Assembly (NCBI GenBank): GCA_007119405.1
Contig: SKPT01000007.1
Span: forward strand, 1-10,737
Length of the DNA: 10,737 nt
Direction: 5' to 3'
DNA from: Phycisphaeraceae bacterium
GTDB taxonomy: Bacteria > Planctomycetota > Phycisphaerae > Phycisphaerales > Phycisphaeraceae
In this document: positions 1 through 7,028 of the stretch, in pieces
Layout of the letters: each line of letters opens with the position of its first letter
Numbering within the stretch: the first letter of the stretch is position 1
Program-made: the position numbers and the translations under genes
The notes under the pieces: generated by a model
Database searches by the model: none
Seen by the model: only the letters and a program-made list of their open reading frames with translations
What the model was told of the DNA's origin: nothing

Positions 1-1966
1 CCCCTTCCCCCCGCGCCCAGGCATCAAGCCCCGGCACCACCCGCAGCGCCTCGTCCGTTTCGCACCACTCATACACCGACCGGGTGTACGCATACGCCTC
101 CGGCTCCTCACCCACAAACGTCACCGGCCGCGGCCACACCAGCGCCAGGTTGTGCGGCAGATCGCCCACCTTCAGCACCGCCAGCATCTCCGGCCCACCG
201 TCCCAATGACTGGCCACCGGCTTCTCCAGCACCACCTCCGTCACCCGCTCATCCAGCAGCGCCGCGTAGACCGCCAGCACCGCATCCTCGCCCCGGCCGT
301 ACAACGCCACCTCCTCCACGCCCAGCACCTGGCGCAGCACGCGCAGCCCCACGAGCAGGTCATGCACCTGCCGCTCGCACAGCGTCTGGCCCAGCAGCGG
401 ATACGTCCGCCGCAGCGACCAGTGCAACCCGGGCCCGATCGACGTGTTGCCCCGGCCGCGCACCTCCACCGCCGCCAGCGCCGTGCCCGATGCCGGCGAG
501 ATCCCCCTGCCCAGCGCCGGCGACACCCCGCCCTGCCGCGCCTCCGCCGGCAGCGCCGCCACCAGCACGCGCTCAATCTCACCCACCCCCGCGGCCGCGC
601 CCTGACGCGACACGTCGTCCCCCGGCGCGTCCACCACCGCCACCGCCGGCGTCGCCACGTGCATGCTCACGCCCAGGCCCGGTTCAACCTCGAAGTCGTA
701 CCGCCGATGCCGCCAACCGCTCTGCATCCCCCGACCGTGCGCCGAGGCCTGCGGCGGGCGGCCGTCCACCGCCGCCAGCGTCGGCCGCAGCGTCGTCGCC
801 TTCAATCGCGCCAGCGCCTCGGCCTGATGCGCCCGCCACTGTGCCTGCTCCGTCACCGCCGGCGGCTCCGGCAGCGAGATGAAGAACCGGTCCACGTCCT
901 TCATCCGGTCCTCCGCCGGCACCTTCATGCCGTCGAACACCGCCAGGTCCGCGTCCGCTTCGTTCGCGTCATCCACGTCCTGCGTCGCCGGCCTGTCCAG
1001 CCCGCGCAGATGCCTGTCGAACCAGGAGAACACCCCCAGCCGCGTCCGCGGCGTGTACCCGTGCACCGCCCCGTCCTCCACCAGCTCGATCCGCTCGGCC
1101 GCGCCGAGCAGCCGATACACCCGGCTGGCCCGCTCGTAGACGTCGTGAAACGCGTAGCCGTGCCACAGCGAGTCCTCGCGCTGCGCCGCGATCAGCAGCG
1201 GCCGCGGCGCGATCGTCGCCGCGATGTCCGCCGCGTCCCAGCCGTACAGGTTCGTCCAGAACGTGCAGTCGCAATGGTTGTCGACCGTGCGATCGCGCAC
1301 GTGCTGCTCCACCGTCCCCGTCTGGCACGACGGCGCCGCCACCTTCACGCGCTCATCGGCCGCGGCCGTGTCCCACGAGATCGACCCTCCGCCGGAGTTG
1401 CCCGTGATCCCGAAGCGCGACGCGTCGATCTCGTCGCGCGTTTCCAGGTAGTCCATCGCCCGCATCGCCGCCCACACCTCCACGCCCGCCGGCGTGTAGC
1501 CCTGGCTGTACCAGTGCCAGCGGTCGTGGAAATAGATCCCGTGGTGCAGGCCCTCGCACTCGCCCGCCCAGATCGTGTCCAGGATCATGCACGCGTAGCC
1601 GTGCCGCGCGAACCACCGCGCGTGCTGCTGGTAGGCGAACTTCGCCCGCGGCGAATGCCCGCACACGTAGATCACCGCCGGCAGCTTCCCCTCGCGCTGG
1701 CGCGGCAGGTACAGGTTCGCCGGGATGCGGCAATCCGGCAGCGCCTGGTAGTGCAGCTTCTCCACGACGTAGTCGTTGCGCTCCAGCACGCCGGTGACCG
1801 TCGCGTGCAGCTCCGTGCGCTGCGGCAGCGGGTCCAGGCCCAGCATCTCGCGCCACCGCCGACGCCGCTCGGGCAGCTCGGCCCGCCACGTCGCCGCATC
1901 GGGCAGCTCGAAGAGCACCTGACTCGAAAATTCCGCCGCACGCCTGACCAGGGCCTGGTAAATCAT
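1..1966 (-). CDS. Two-domain alpha/beta hydrolase, acetyl xylan esterase-like (partial, 3' end outside window)
   Basis: An open frame of 655 codons runs from ATG 1966 leftward off the window edge without a stop. The first domain (about residues 95-325) is a complete alpha/beta hydrolase: strand PAVIYVCGHS near 96-105, nucleophile elbow GNSGGG with Ser191, a likely acid Asp265 after the strand RPLLIAAQRED, and a likely His302 in VHGYT. This resembles dienelactone-hydrolase/acetyl-xylan-esterase enzymes that cleave ester groups, often from polysaccharides. The second half (about 420-655) looks like a second hydrolase fold, but its elbow reads GRGED (557-561), with Gly where Ser would be, so it is probably non-catalytic. 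No signal peptide is visible. Start chosen at 1966 because TATCAT ends 7 bases upstream; an in-frame ATG at 1975 would add three residues. It is divergent from the gene at 2065. The substrate is not known; a broader hydrolase role is possible. Confidence 0.82.
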   Translation of the reverse strand, partial: MIYQALVRRAAEFSSQVLFELPDAATWRAELPERRRRWREMLGLDPLPQRTELHATVTGVLERNDYVVEKLHYQALPDCRIPANLYLPRQREGKLPAVIYVCGHSPRAKFAYQQHARWFARHGYACMILDTIWAGECEGLHHGIYFHDRWHWYSQGYTPAGVEVWAAMRAMDYLETRDEIDASRFGITGNSGGGSISWDTAAADERVKVAAPSCQTGTVEQHVRDRTVDNHCDCTFWTNLYGWDAADIAATIAPRPLLIAAQREDSLWHGYAFHDVYERASRVYRLLGAAERIELVEDGAVHGYTPRTRLGVFSWFDRHLRGLDRPATQDVDDANEADADLAVFDGMKVPAEDRMKDVDRFFISLPEPPAVTEQAQWRAHQAEALARLKATTLRPTLAAVDGRPPQASAHGRGMQSGWRHRRYDFEVEPGLGVSMHVATPAVAVVDAPGDDVSRQGAAAGVGEIERVLVAALPAEARQGGVSPALGRGISPASGTALAAVEVRGRGNTSIGPGLHWSLRRTYPLLGQTLCERQVHDLLVGLRVLRQVLGVEEVALYGRGEDAVLAVYAALLDERVTEVVLEKPVASHWDGGPEMLAVLKVGDLPHNLALVWPRPVTFVGEEPEAYAYTRSVYEWCETDEALRVVPGLDAWARGEG

Positions 1967-1978
1967 GGCTCCCATGAT
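1962..1978. repeat. Short perfect palindrome over the start of the hydrolase gene
   Basis: ATCATGG and CCATGAT form a 7-bp inverted repeat around CTC. It covers the chosen start codon (1966), the alternative ATG (1975) and most of the TATCAT box of the minus-strand gene. It could be an operator or a start-site hairpin, or chance. Confidence 0.4.
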
Positions 1979-1979
1979 A
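1974..1979 (-). promoter_or_regulatory. Putative -10 box (TATCAT) of the hydrolase gene, leaderless type
   Basis: On the minus strand TATCAT matches TATAAT at five of six positions and ends 7 bases before ATG 1966, so transcription would begin at about the start codon. No -35 match is visible in the GC-rich DNA upstream. The same spacing is seen at three other genes here. Confidence 0.4.
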
Positions 1980-2014
1980 ACGCCGACCGGCCGCCCCGCC
2001 CCCCAAGTTCCCGC

Positions 2015-2052
2015 ATTCTGAATTCTGCATTCTGCATTCTGAATTCTGCATT
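2015..2052. repeat. Heptamer tandem array, 5 units of ATTCTGA/ATTCTGC
   Basis: Five perfect 7-base units in the order A, C, C, A, C (last base of ATTCTGM) fill 2015-2049, followed by a partial ATT at 2050-2052. The array is an AT-rich island in GC-rich DNA between two divergent genes. Its last T is also the first base of the TAAAAT box of the downstream gene. A second array of the same units sits at 3243-3273 in the same position relative to another gene. Confidence 0.9.
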
Positions 2053-2057
2053 AAAAT
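2052..2057 (+). promoter_or_regulatory. Putative -10 box (TAAAAT), leaderless type
   Basis: TAAAAT matches TATAAT at five of six positions and ends 7 bases before ATG 2065; six C residues lie directly before the ATG. The first T belongs to the heptamer array. No Shine-Dalgarno is present. Confidence 0.4.
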
Positions 2058-2064
2058 GCCCCCC

Positions 2065-3189
2065 ATGCCCGAGCCCCCCATCCGCATCTGCCTCATCGTC
2101 GACGACGTGCCCGTCAACGCCATCTACATGAGCCGCGCCACCCACGCGGTCTTCGGCTACGAGCCGGCCGAACCGGCCTACGTCTTCGGCTGGCGCGAGC
2201 TTGAGCGCAACCCTCGCTTCCGCCTCGACGAGCTCGAACGCTTCGCCGACATCGCCGAACGCTTCAACATCCGTGGCAAGTTCACCTACCTGCCCTACCC
2301 CGCCGGCTGGGGCCGCATCGACCAGCACGTCCGCGGCTACAGCGACGACGAGCTGGCCCGCTTCAACGCCATCGTCCGCGATCGCCTCCAGGGCCGCTTC
2401 GACATCACGCCCGAGATCCTCACCCACACCATGGCCATCCTCCCCGACAGCGGCGCCCTGCTGCCCCACGCCGAGACGCACTGGGTCAGCGCGCTCTGCC
2501 GCGACCGCCGCACCGACGAGCTCGCCGACTACCTCCGCACCGCCTACCAGATCCTGCACAACGTCGGCATCGCGCCCCACGGCCTGACGCTCGGGGGCAT
2601 GCCCGACCCCTCCAACATTGCCGCCGGCAAGAGCCTGACCAACGGCCACCACCGCGCCACCCTCGCCCGCGTCCTGCTCGACGTCGAACGGCACTTCAAC
2701 CCCGGCGTCACCGACAGCTTCATCTTCACCGGCTCCCCGCCCATCAGCCACGCATCGAAGACCCGCCGCGCGCCGGAAGCGATTTACTCAGCCCCGTTAA
2801 CGCCGGCCCTGAGCGAGTCGGCGAGCGAAGGGCCGGATCGCCCCCCCAACACCAACGACGCACCGCCCAGCCGCGTCTTCGACATCCACTCCATCATCGA
2901 CCCGCTCTGGTTCTACGCCCACGGCCGCGGCAGCGAAGCCATGGCCGTCGACCGCCTCATCACCCACGACCTCGAAGCCGGCTCATTCATCGACGATGTC
3001 GAGCACGGCCGATCCATCGTCTTCACCGTCCACGGCCAGACGCTCAACTGCCTGAACACCGGGCTGGGCTTCAAGGTCCTCGAAGAGACCTGCCGACGCA
3101 TGCATGAGCGCTTCGGCGACCGCCTCCAATGGTGCACCCCCAGCGAACTCTGCGCCGCCGCCGGCGTGGACGAGCGCGACACCGATTAG
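2065..3189 (+). CDS. Uncharacterised protein, faintly polysaccharide-deacetylase-like
   Basis: A 374-residue protein whose family I do not recognise with certainty. The opening strand RICLIVDDVPVN has paired Asp13-Asp14 like the first metal motif of the NodB/glycoside-hydrolase-deacetylase fold, ILTHTM (around His121) could be a metal-ligand motif, and the end has FTVHGQTLN and WCTPSEL strands typical of a TIM-like barrel. These resemblances are suggestive only. No signal peptide or membrane segment is visible, so it looks cytoplasmic. Residues about 243-263 (APLTPALSESASEGPDRPPN) are the translation of a palindromic repeat and low-complexity flank inserted in frame. Start 2065 is chosen over the in-frame ATG 2056 (three more residues) because a TAAAAT box and a C6 run precede 2065 exactly as at the next gene. 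The GGT-family gene follows 95 bases later on the same strand, suggesting a loose functional link, but that gene has its own apparent promoter. Confidence 0.8.
   Translation: MPEPPIRICLIVDDVPVNAIYMSRATHAVFGYEPAEPAYVFGWRELERNPRFRLDELERFADIAERFNIRGKFTYLPYPAGWGRIDQHVRGYSDDELARFNAIVRDRLQGRFDITPEILTHTMAILPDSGALLPHAETHWVSALCRDRRTDELADYLRTAYQILHNVGIAPHGLTLGGMPDPSNIAAGKSLTNGHHRATLARVLLDVERHFNPGVTDSFIFTGSPPISHASKTRRAPEAIYSAPLTPALSESASEGPDRPPNTNDAPPSRVFDIHSIIDPLWFYAHGRGSEAMAVDRLITHDLEAGSFIDDVEHGRSIVFTVHGQTLNCLNTGLGFKVLEETCRRMHERFGDRLQWCTPSELCAAAGVDERDTD
2800..2841. repeat. REP-like palindromic element, copy A (inside a coding region)
   Basis: An 8-bp perfect stem, CCGGCCCT (2803-2810) with AGGGCCGG (2829-2836), flanks an 18-base loop. 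The flanks ACGCCGGCCCTGAGCGA and GCGAAGGGCCGGATCGC match copies B and C apart from a few substitutions. It is translated in frame in the gene at 2065-3189 without a stop. Confidence 0.75.
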
Positions 3190-3190
3190 C

Positions 3191-3206
3191 CACGAAGACG
3201 CGAAGG
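3191..3206. repeat. Possible degenerate repeat CACGAAGA CGCGAAGG
   Basis: Two similar 8-base units directly after the stop codon of the upstream gene. AGCCACGAAG recurs at about 10624, in the queG coding region. Too short and diverged to be sure that it is a repeat family. Confidence 0.25.
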
Positions 3207-3242
3207 GCACGCATCACATCCCCATACCCTCCGCACCTCCTG

Positions 3243-3273
3243 CTTCTGCATTCTGAATTCTGAATTCTGCATT
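3243..3273. repeat. Heptamer tandem array, 3-4 units of ATTCTGA/ATTCTGC
   Basis: Three perfect units (3250-3270, ending in A, A, C) are preceded by one degenerate unit (3243-3249) and followed by a partial ATT. The unit sequence, the ending and the distance to the next start codon match the array at 2015-2052. The rest of the 95-base spacer (3190-3284) holds nothing else that I recognise. Confidence 0.88.
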
Positions 3274-3278
3274 ACACT
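3273..3278 (+). promoter_or_regulatory. Putative -10 box (TACACT) of the GGT-family gene, leaderless type
   Basis: TACACT fits TAnnnT and ends 6 bases (all C) before ATG 3285, so transcription would start at the ATG. The first T is the last base of the heptamer array, in the same phase as at the preceding gene. No Shine-Dalgarno is present. Confidence 0.38.
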
Positions 3279-3284
3279 CCCCCC

Positions 3285-4835
3285 ATGACCAGCCGCCCGC
3301 ACCTCTACGCCGACAACATCGTCGCCACCAGTCAGCCGCTCGCCGCCCAGGCCGGCGTGCACATCCTCCGCGAGGGCGGCAACGCCGTCGACGCCGCGCT
3401 GGCCACCGCCATCGCCCTGACCGTCCTCGAACCGGTGAGCAACGGCCTGGGCTCCGACGCCTTCGCCATCATCCACGACGGCCGGCGGCTCCACGGCCTC
3501 AACGGCTCGGGACGATCGCCCGCCGCCTGGACGCCCGACCACTTCGCCGGCCACACGATCATGCCCAGCCGCGGCTGGGACGCCGTCACCGTCCCGGGAG
3601 CCGTGCACCTCTGGGATACGCTCCACGAAGCGATGGGCCGGCTCGACTTCGCCGGCCTCTTCGAGCCCGCCATCGACTACGCCCGTCGCGGCTACCCCCT
3701 CTCGCCCATCATCGCACGCCAGTGGGCCCAGGCCGCCGAGGCCTACCGCGACTTCCCCACCTGGCGCGACACCTTCCTCGTCAACGGCCACGCCCCCGCC
3801 GCCGGCCAGCGCTTCGCCTGCGCCGCCATGGCCGCGACGCTCGAAGCGATCCGCGACAGCCGCGGCCAGGCCTTCTACCACGGCGACATCGCCCGCCGCA
3901 TCGCCGACGACGCCCGCGCCCACGACGGCCTGATGACCGAGAACGACCTCGCCAGCCACACCACCGACTGGGTCGAGCCGATCGCCATCGATCACTACGA
4001 CGTGCGCGTCCACGAGATCCCGCCCAACGGCCAGGGTGCGGCCGCGCTCATCGCCCTGGGCATCCTCCAGGCCCTGGACATCCGCGCCCACGACCTCGAC
4101 AGCGCCGACGCCGTCCACCTCCAGGTCGAGGCCATGAAGCTCGCCTTCGCCGACGCCTTCGCCCACGTCGCGGACATCGACCATATGCAGGTGGCCCTCG
4201 ACTGGCTGCTGGATCGCCAGCGACTGGCCCACCGCGCCCGCACCATCCGCCTCGACACCGCCCAGCACCCGCCCGCCGACCTCGCCGTCGACCACGGCAC
4301 CGTCTACCTCGCCGCCGCCGACGCCGACGGCCTCATGGTCTCGTTCATCCAGTCCAACTACGAAGGCTTCGGCTCAGGCGTCGTCATCCCCGACACCGGC
4401 ATCGCCATGCAGAACCGCGCCGCCGGCTTCACCCTCGAACCGGGACACCCCAACCAGGTCGCCGGCTCCAAACGCCCCTTCCACACCATCATCCCCGGCT
4501 TCGCCACACGCGCCGATCAGCCCCTCATGGCCTTCGGCGTCATGGGCGGGCACATGCAGGCCCAGGGACACGTCCAGATGATCCTCCGGTGCTCGGGCGC
4601 CGGCCAGCACCCCCAGGCCGCCTCCGACGCCCCACGCTGGCACGTCACACCCGACTTCAAGCTCGCCCTCGAAGACGGCTTCGACCCCGCCGTCGTCGCC
4701 AGCCTCGAGCAGCGCGGCCACGACATCACCACCGCCAGTGCCTACTTCGGCGGCGCCCAGCTCATCCAGAAACTGCCCGCCACCTACACCGCCGGCTCCG
4801 ACCACCGCAAGGACGGCCAGGCCGCGGGATTCTGA
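3285..4835 (+). CDS. Gamma-glutamyltransferase / glutathione hydrolase family protein
   Basis: A 516-residue Ntn-hydrolase of the gamma-glutamyltransferase family, which cleaves or transfers gamma-glutamyl groups from glutathione-like compounds and matures by self-cleavage into two subunits. Family signatures run in order: TSQPLAAQAG near the start, GGNAVDAALATAIALTV (32-48), GLGSDAF (54-60), LNGSGRSP with a likely substrate-binding Arg77, and DHGTV with Thr339 as the expected cleavage site and nucleophile of the small subunit. GSKRPFHTIIP (394-404) replaces the usual KRPLSSMSP, so the paired serines of classical enzymes are absent; GVMGG (418-422) probably supplies the oxyanion glycines. There is no signal peptide, unlike periplasmic GGT, so a cytoplasmic YwrD-like or acylase-like role is plausible. 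Length is near the family norm. The substrate is uncertain. It ends 11 bases from the convergent GH172 gene. Confidence 0.92.
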   Translation: MTSRPHLYADNIVATSQPLAAQAGVHILREGGNAVDAALATAIALTVLEPVSNGLGSDAFAIIHDGRRLHGLNGSGRSPAAWTPDHFAGHTIMPSRGWDAVTVPGAVHLWDTLHEAMGRLDFAGLFEPAIDYARRGYPLSPIIARQWAQAAEAYRDFPTWRDTFLVNGHAPAAGQRFACAAMAATLEAIRDSRGQAFYHGDIARRIADDARAHDGLMTENDLASHTTDWVEPIAIDHYDVRVHEIPPNGQGAAALIALGILQALDIRAHDLDSADAVHLQVEAMKLAFADAFAHVADIDHMQVALDWLLDRQRLAHRARTIRLDTAQHPPADLAVDHGTVYLAAADADGLMVSFIQSNYEGFGSGVVIPDTGIAMQNRAAGFTLEPGHPNQVAGSKRPFHTIIPGFATRADQPLMAFGVMGGHMQAQGHVQMILRCSGAGQHPQAASDAPRWHVTPDFKLALEDGFDPAVVASLEQRGHDITTASAYFGGAQLIQKLPATYTAGSDHRKDGQAAGF

Positions 4836-4846
4836 ATCGCACGCGC

Positions 4847-5974
4847 TTAAAGCACCTCCAGCGCATCGCGCTCCGGCAGCGCCGCGAACGCCTGGCTGGG
4901 CAACTGCTGATACCAGTACGCCACCGACGCGATGTCATCCTGCAACGGCAGATACCGCCCCTCGCTGCGCCATCCCAGCGCCTGGACCGTCACCGCGATT
5001 TCCCGCTCGAAGCGGATCGGGTCCGGGATGTGCCAGCGGTAGAGCCCGAATCGCTGCTGGCTGCGGTAGAGCCCGTCGGGCTTGATGACCTGCGGCATGC
5101 CCGCGTAGAGCGTGTTGAACGGCTGGTACTGCCGCGTGGCCCGGTTCTCGAAGTTGTAGCTGCCGCAGAAGTAGTCCTCGGTGCCCGTGGTGCAGATCGT
5201 GGGAAAGGCCCCGCCGCCGCGCTCGGCGACGTCCTCACCCTCGGGCCAGTCCCCGTCGAGGTAGAACTTGACCTCCCCCTCACCCCACCAGCCGTTGTTG
5301 TTGACCCCCCACGCGAGGTAGGTGCCCACGTAGTGCCCGCGCCCGCGCACGCCGTCGAGGATGGTGTAAACGTCCTTGTACGCCAGCGGGTTGACCCGCC
5401 GGAACTGGACGTGAAAGTAGGCGGCGTCGGCCGGCACGTCGTTCAGCGCGTAGTTGACCTGGTAGAACAGCGTCATCGTCTCGACGCCGATGTTCTCGAG
5501 CGTGATCCGGCAGCGCTGGTGAAAGGGCATGGGCCAGTAGCTGTTGAACGCGCTGCCCGGGTTGACGCAGATCGCCGCCGAGTTCACCGGGTGATACTCA
5601 TCGCGGTGGCCCCAGCCCGAGGCGAAGAAGTCGCCCACGGGGCACTGAACGCTCGGATGCTCCTGGTCGTTGTAGTACACGCGCAGAATGGAGAAGCGCC
5701 ACGGGCCCGTGGGCGTCATCCAGATGTGCTGGATCGCCCCCGGGCCTTCAATGTCGGCCACCGTGAACGTCTGCCCCGCCTCGATCCGCACCGCCGGCGC
5801 CACCTTCCACCCGCGTCCCAGCTTCCGCGCCGGGCCCTGGTGCGGGTCCGGCCGGGCCATCCCCCCCTTGCCCTTCTCGCCTGTCGGGTTCTCCGCCGAG
5901 ATCGAGCGCGTCCGCGCCCGGCTCAACCGGTGAATGCTCGACAAATCCACATGCAGACCATCGAACTCAGACAT
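4847..5974 (-). CDS. DUF2961 / glycoside hydrolase family 172 protein
   Basis: A 375-residue protein with the features of DUF2961, now GH172, whose characterised members act on fructofuranose or D-arabinofuranose linkages. Visible signatures are GPGAIQHIWMT (78-88), the strand ILRVYYND, PVGDFF (112-117), NSYWPMPF (144-151), GEGEVKFYLDGD (231-242) and TGTEDYF (263-269). Glu234 and Glu266 in the last two motifs are candidate catalytic acids by their conservation, not by alignment. No signal peptide is seen, so the enzyme appears to work inside the cell on imported sugars. The start at 5974 is fixed by GGAGG six bases upstream; an ATG at 5995 would place that Shine-Dalgarno inside the gene. The gene is convergent with the GGT-family gene, with no obvious terminator in the 11-base gap. 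Exact substrate unknown. Confidence 0.9.
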   Translation of the reverse strand: MSEFDGLHVDLSSIHRLSRARTRSISAENPTGEKGKGGMARPDPHQGPARKLGRGWKVAPAVRIEAGQTFTVADIEGPGAIQHIWMTPTGPWRFSILRVYYNDQEHPSVQCPVGDFFASGWGHRDEYHPVNSAAICVNPGSAFNSYWPMPFHQRCRITLENIGVETMTLFYQVNYALNDVPADAAYFHVQFRRVNPLAYKDVYTILDGVRGRGHYVGTYLAWGVNNNGWWGEGEVKFYLDGDWPEGEDVAERGGGAFPTICTTGTEDYFCGSYNFENRATRQYQPFNTLYAGMPQVIKPDGLYRSQQRFGLYRWHIPDPIRFEREIAVTVQALGWRSEGRYLPLQDDIASVAYWYQQLPSQAFAALPERDALEVL

Positions 5975-5980
5975 GAGCAA

Positions 5981-5985
5981 CCTCC
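5981..5985 (-). promoter_or_regulatory. Ribosome binding site GGAGG for the GH172 gene
   Basis: On the minus strand GGAGG is followed by six bases and ATG 5974. It decides between this start and the upstream in-frame ATG at 5995. Confidence 0.75.
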
Positions 5986-6013
5986 ACGGCCCCACCCGCG
6001 CATCACACCATCA

Positions 6014-6056
6014 ACGCCCGACCTGAGCGACCACCGGGAGCGAAGGCCGGGATTGC
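6014..6056. repeat. REP-like palindromic element, copy B
   Basis: The prefix ACGCCCGACCTGAGCGA is identical to that of copy C, and the suffix GCGAAGGCCGGGATTGC differs from copy C at one base. Arms CCCGACCT (6017-6024) and AGGCCGGG (6044-6051) pair with one mismatch. It lies in the 130-base gap between the GH172 gene and the VTT gene. A smaller hairpin, GCAGG/CCTGC (6062-6077), follows; nothing else is recognised in the gap. Confidence 0.85.
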
Positions 6057-6104
6057 CTCAAGCAGGTCCAAGCCTGCCTGCACAGCACCGGCCCACCGCC
6101 CGCC

Positions 6105-6893
6105 TTACCCTTCGCCGCCCTGCACCTGATCATCCGCCCGCCCCCGGCCGTTCGCGATCCGATTCACCGCCCGGTTCGCCAGCAGCCCGATCACGATCAC
6201 CACCACGATCGAGCTGACCACCCCCGCCACCAGCATCCAGCTCGGCTGACTCGTGTCGAACGTGCCCACGCTGTGCGCCAGGAACACCGCGGCCCCCGTC
6301 CGCGGCGCCATGCCCACCGCCGTGCCCAGCGCGTAGGGCCCCCACGCCACCCGCGCCGAGGCCATCACCACGTTCACCGCCGCGAACGGCGAGTTCGGCG
6401 GCAGGCGGATCAGCGTCACGATCCCCAGCGTCCGCCAGAACCCAGAGCCCACCAGCTCCTTGTGGATCGCGTTCCACTTCGGCTTCTCGTGCACCAGCGT
6501 CATCAGCCGCTGCCCCGCGATGCGCCCCGCCAGCGCGTACGCCAGCAGCGCCCCGCCCAGGAACCCCGCCAGCGCCGCCGGGAAACCCACCGCGAATCCG
6601 AACGCATAGCCGCCCAGCAGCGCCTGCGCGTACGTCGGCAGCAGCGCCAGGCCCGCCAGCAGAATGAACCCGCTGACGTACATCGTCACGCCCAGCCCGC
6701 CCAGCTCCGCCAGGAACGGCCCCACCCACACCATCGTCCCCAGCAGCAGGAATCCGCCCAGCGGCGGCAGCGTCAGCGCGATCACCCCCAGCACGCCCAC
6801 CGGCCCCAGCCGACGCAGGTTCGTCCGCCACGCGGGCGCGGCGGCGTCGCCTTGGTCGGTGCTCGCAACGGGTGTGTCAACGCTGTCAGGCAT
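6105..6893 (-). CDS. TVP38/TMEM64 family (VTT domain) membrane protein
   Basis: A 262-residue integral membrane protein of the VTT/SNARE-associated superfamily, related to DedA proteins, which are linked to membrane lipid movement and envelope homeostasis. After a hydrophilic N-terminus (1-28), hydrophobic segments lie at about 31-55, 66-84, 92-124, 185-206 and 219-240. The family core is clear: LLPTYAQALLGGYAFG (84-99), then GFWRTLGIVTLIRLPPNSPF (151-170) with the re-entrant Arg-Leu-Pro-Pro, and WGPYALGTAVGMAPRTG (184-200). The C-terminus is charged and cytoplasmic-looking. The start at 6893 is preferred: a longer frame to 6974 would translate the palindromic repeat, giving IPTFASLRSG, which is not part of the family. 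No Shine-Dalgarno or TAnnnT box stands before 6893, and a GTG three codons upstream is possible. The transported or scrambled lipid is unknown. Confidence 0.9.
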   Translation of the reverse strand: MPDSVDTPVASTDQGDAAAPAWRTNLRRLGPVGVLGVIALTLPPLGGFLLLGTMVWVGPFLAELGGLGVTMYVSGFILLAGLALLPTYAQALLGGYAFGFAVGFPAALAGFLGGALLAYALAGRIAGQRLMTLVHEKPKWNAIHKELVGSGFWRTLGIVTLIRLPPNSPFAAVNVVMASARVAWGPYALGTAVGMAPRTGAAVFLAHSVGTFDTSQPSWMLVAGVVSSIVVVIVIGLLANRAVNRIANGRGRADDQVQGGEG

Positions 6894-6933
6894 GGTGAGC
6901 ACGCGGTCGCACGAACGGAAATCACCATGATAG

Positions 6934-6968
6934 ACGCCCGACCTGAGCGAGGCGAAGGTCGGGATTGC
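6934..6968. repeat. REP-like palindromic element, copy C
   Basis: A perfect 8-bp stem, CCCGACCT (6937-6944) with AGGTCGGG (6956-6963), flanks an 11-base loop; copies A and B carry longer loops between the same flanks. It lies in the 135-base gap between the MscS-type gene and the VTT gene, about 40 bases upstream of the VTT start. The rest of the gap shows nothing recognisable. Confidence 0.85.
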
Positions 6969-7028
6969 GCCCAATCACCACAGGCGCACGGCCAGGCTGC
7001 GGGTGAAACATCCCGATCAGGTCGGCTG

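Noticed and set aside
2050..2058. ATG 2056 as start of the gene at 2065-3189
   Set aside because: It overlaps the TAAAAT box. ATG 2065 has the same box spacing and C6 run as the next gene. The difference is only three residues and remains uncertain.
152..2131. Long plus-strand open frame opposite the hydrolase gene
   Set aside because: Its product is dominated by Arg, His, Pro and Gln with no recognisable domain. The minus strand encodes a clear alpha/beta hydrolase with a full catalytic triad.
2015..3273. Heptamer arrays as CRISPR
   Set aside because: Units are 7 bases long with no spacers, and there are no cas genes.
4860..4872. AGCGC-ATC-GCGCT palindrome as a bidirectional terminator between the convergent genes
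   Set aside because: Only a 5-bp stem, inside the GH172 coding end, with no T-tract on either side.
5975..5995. Upstream ATG 5995 for the GH172 gene
   Set aside because: It would put the well-placed GGAGG inside the coding sequence; ATG 5974 has ideal spacing to it.
3722..6217. 831-codon plus-strand frame across the GGT and GH172 genes
   Set aside because: It runs out of frame through one gene and antisense to another, with Arg/Pro-rich composition typical of GC-rich shadow frames.
6894..6974. N-terminal extension of the VTT protein from ATG 6974
   Set aside because: It would translate palindromic copy C into the protein; the family does not begin this way, and MPDSVD at 6893 is the better start.
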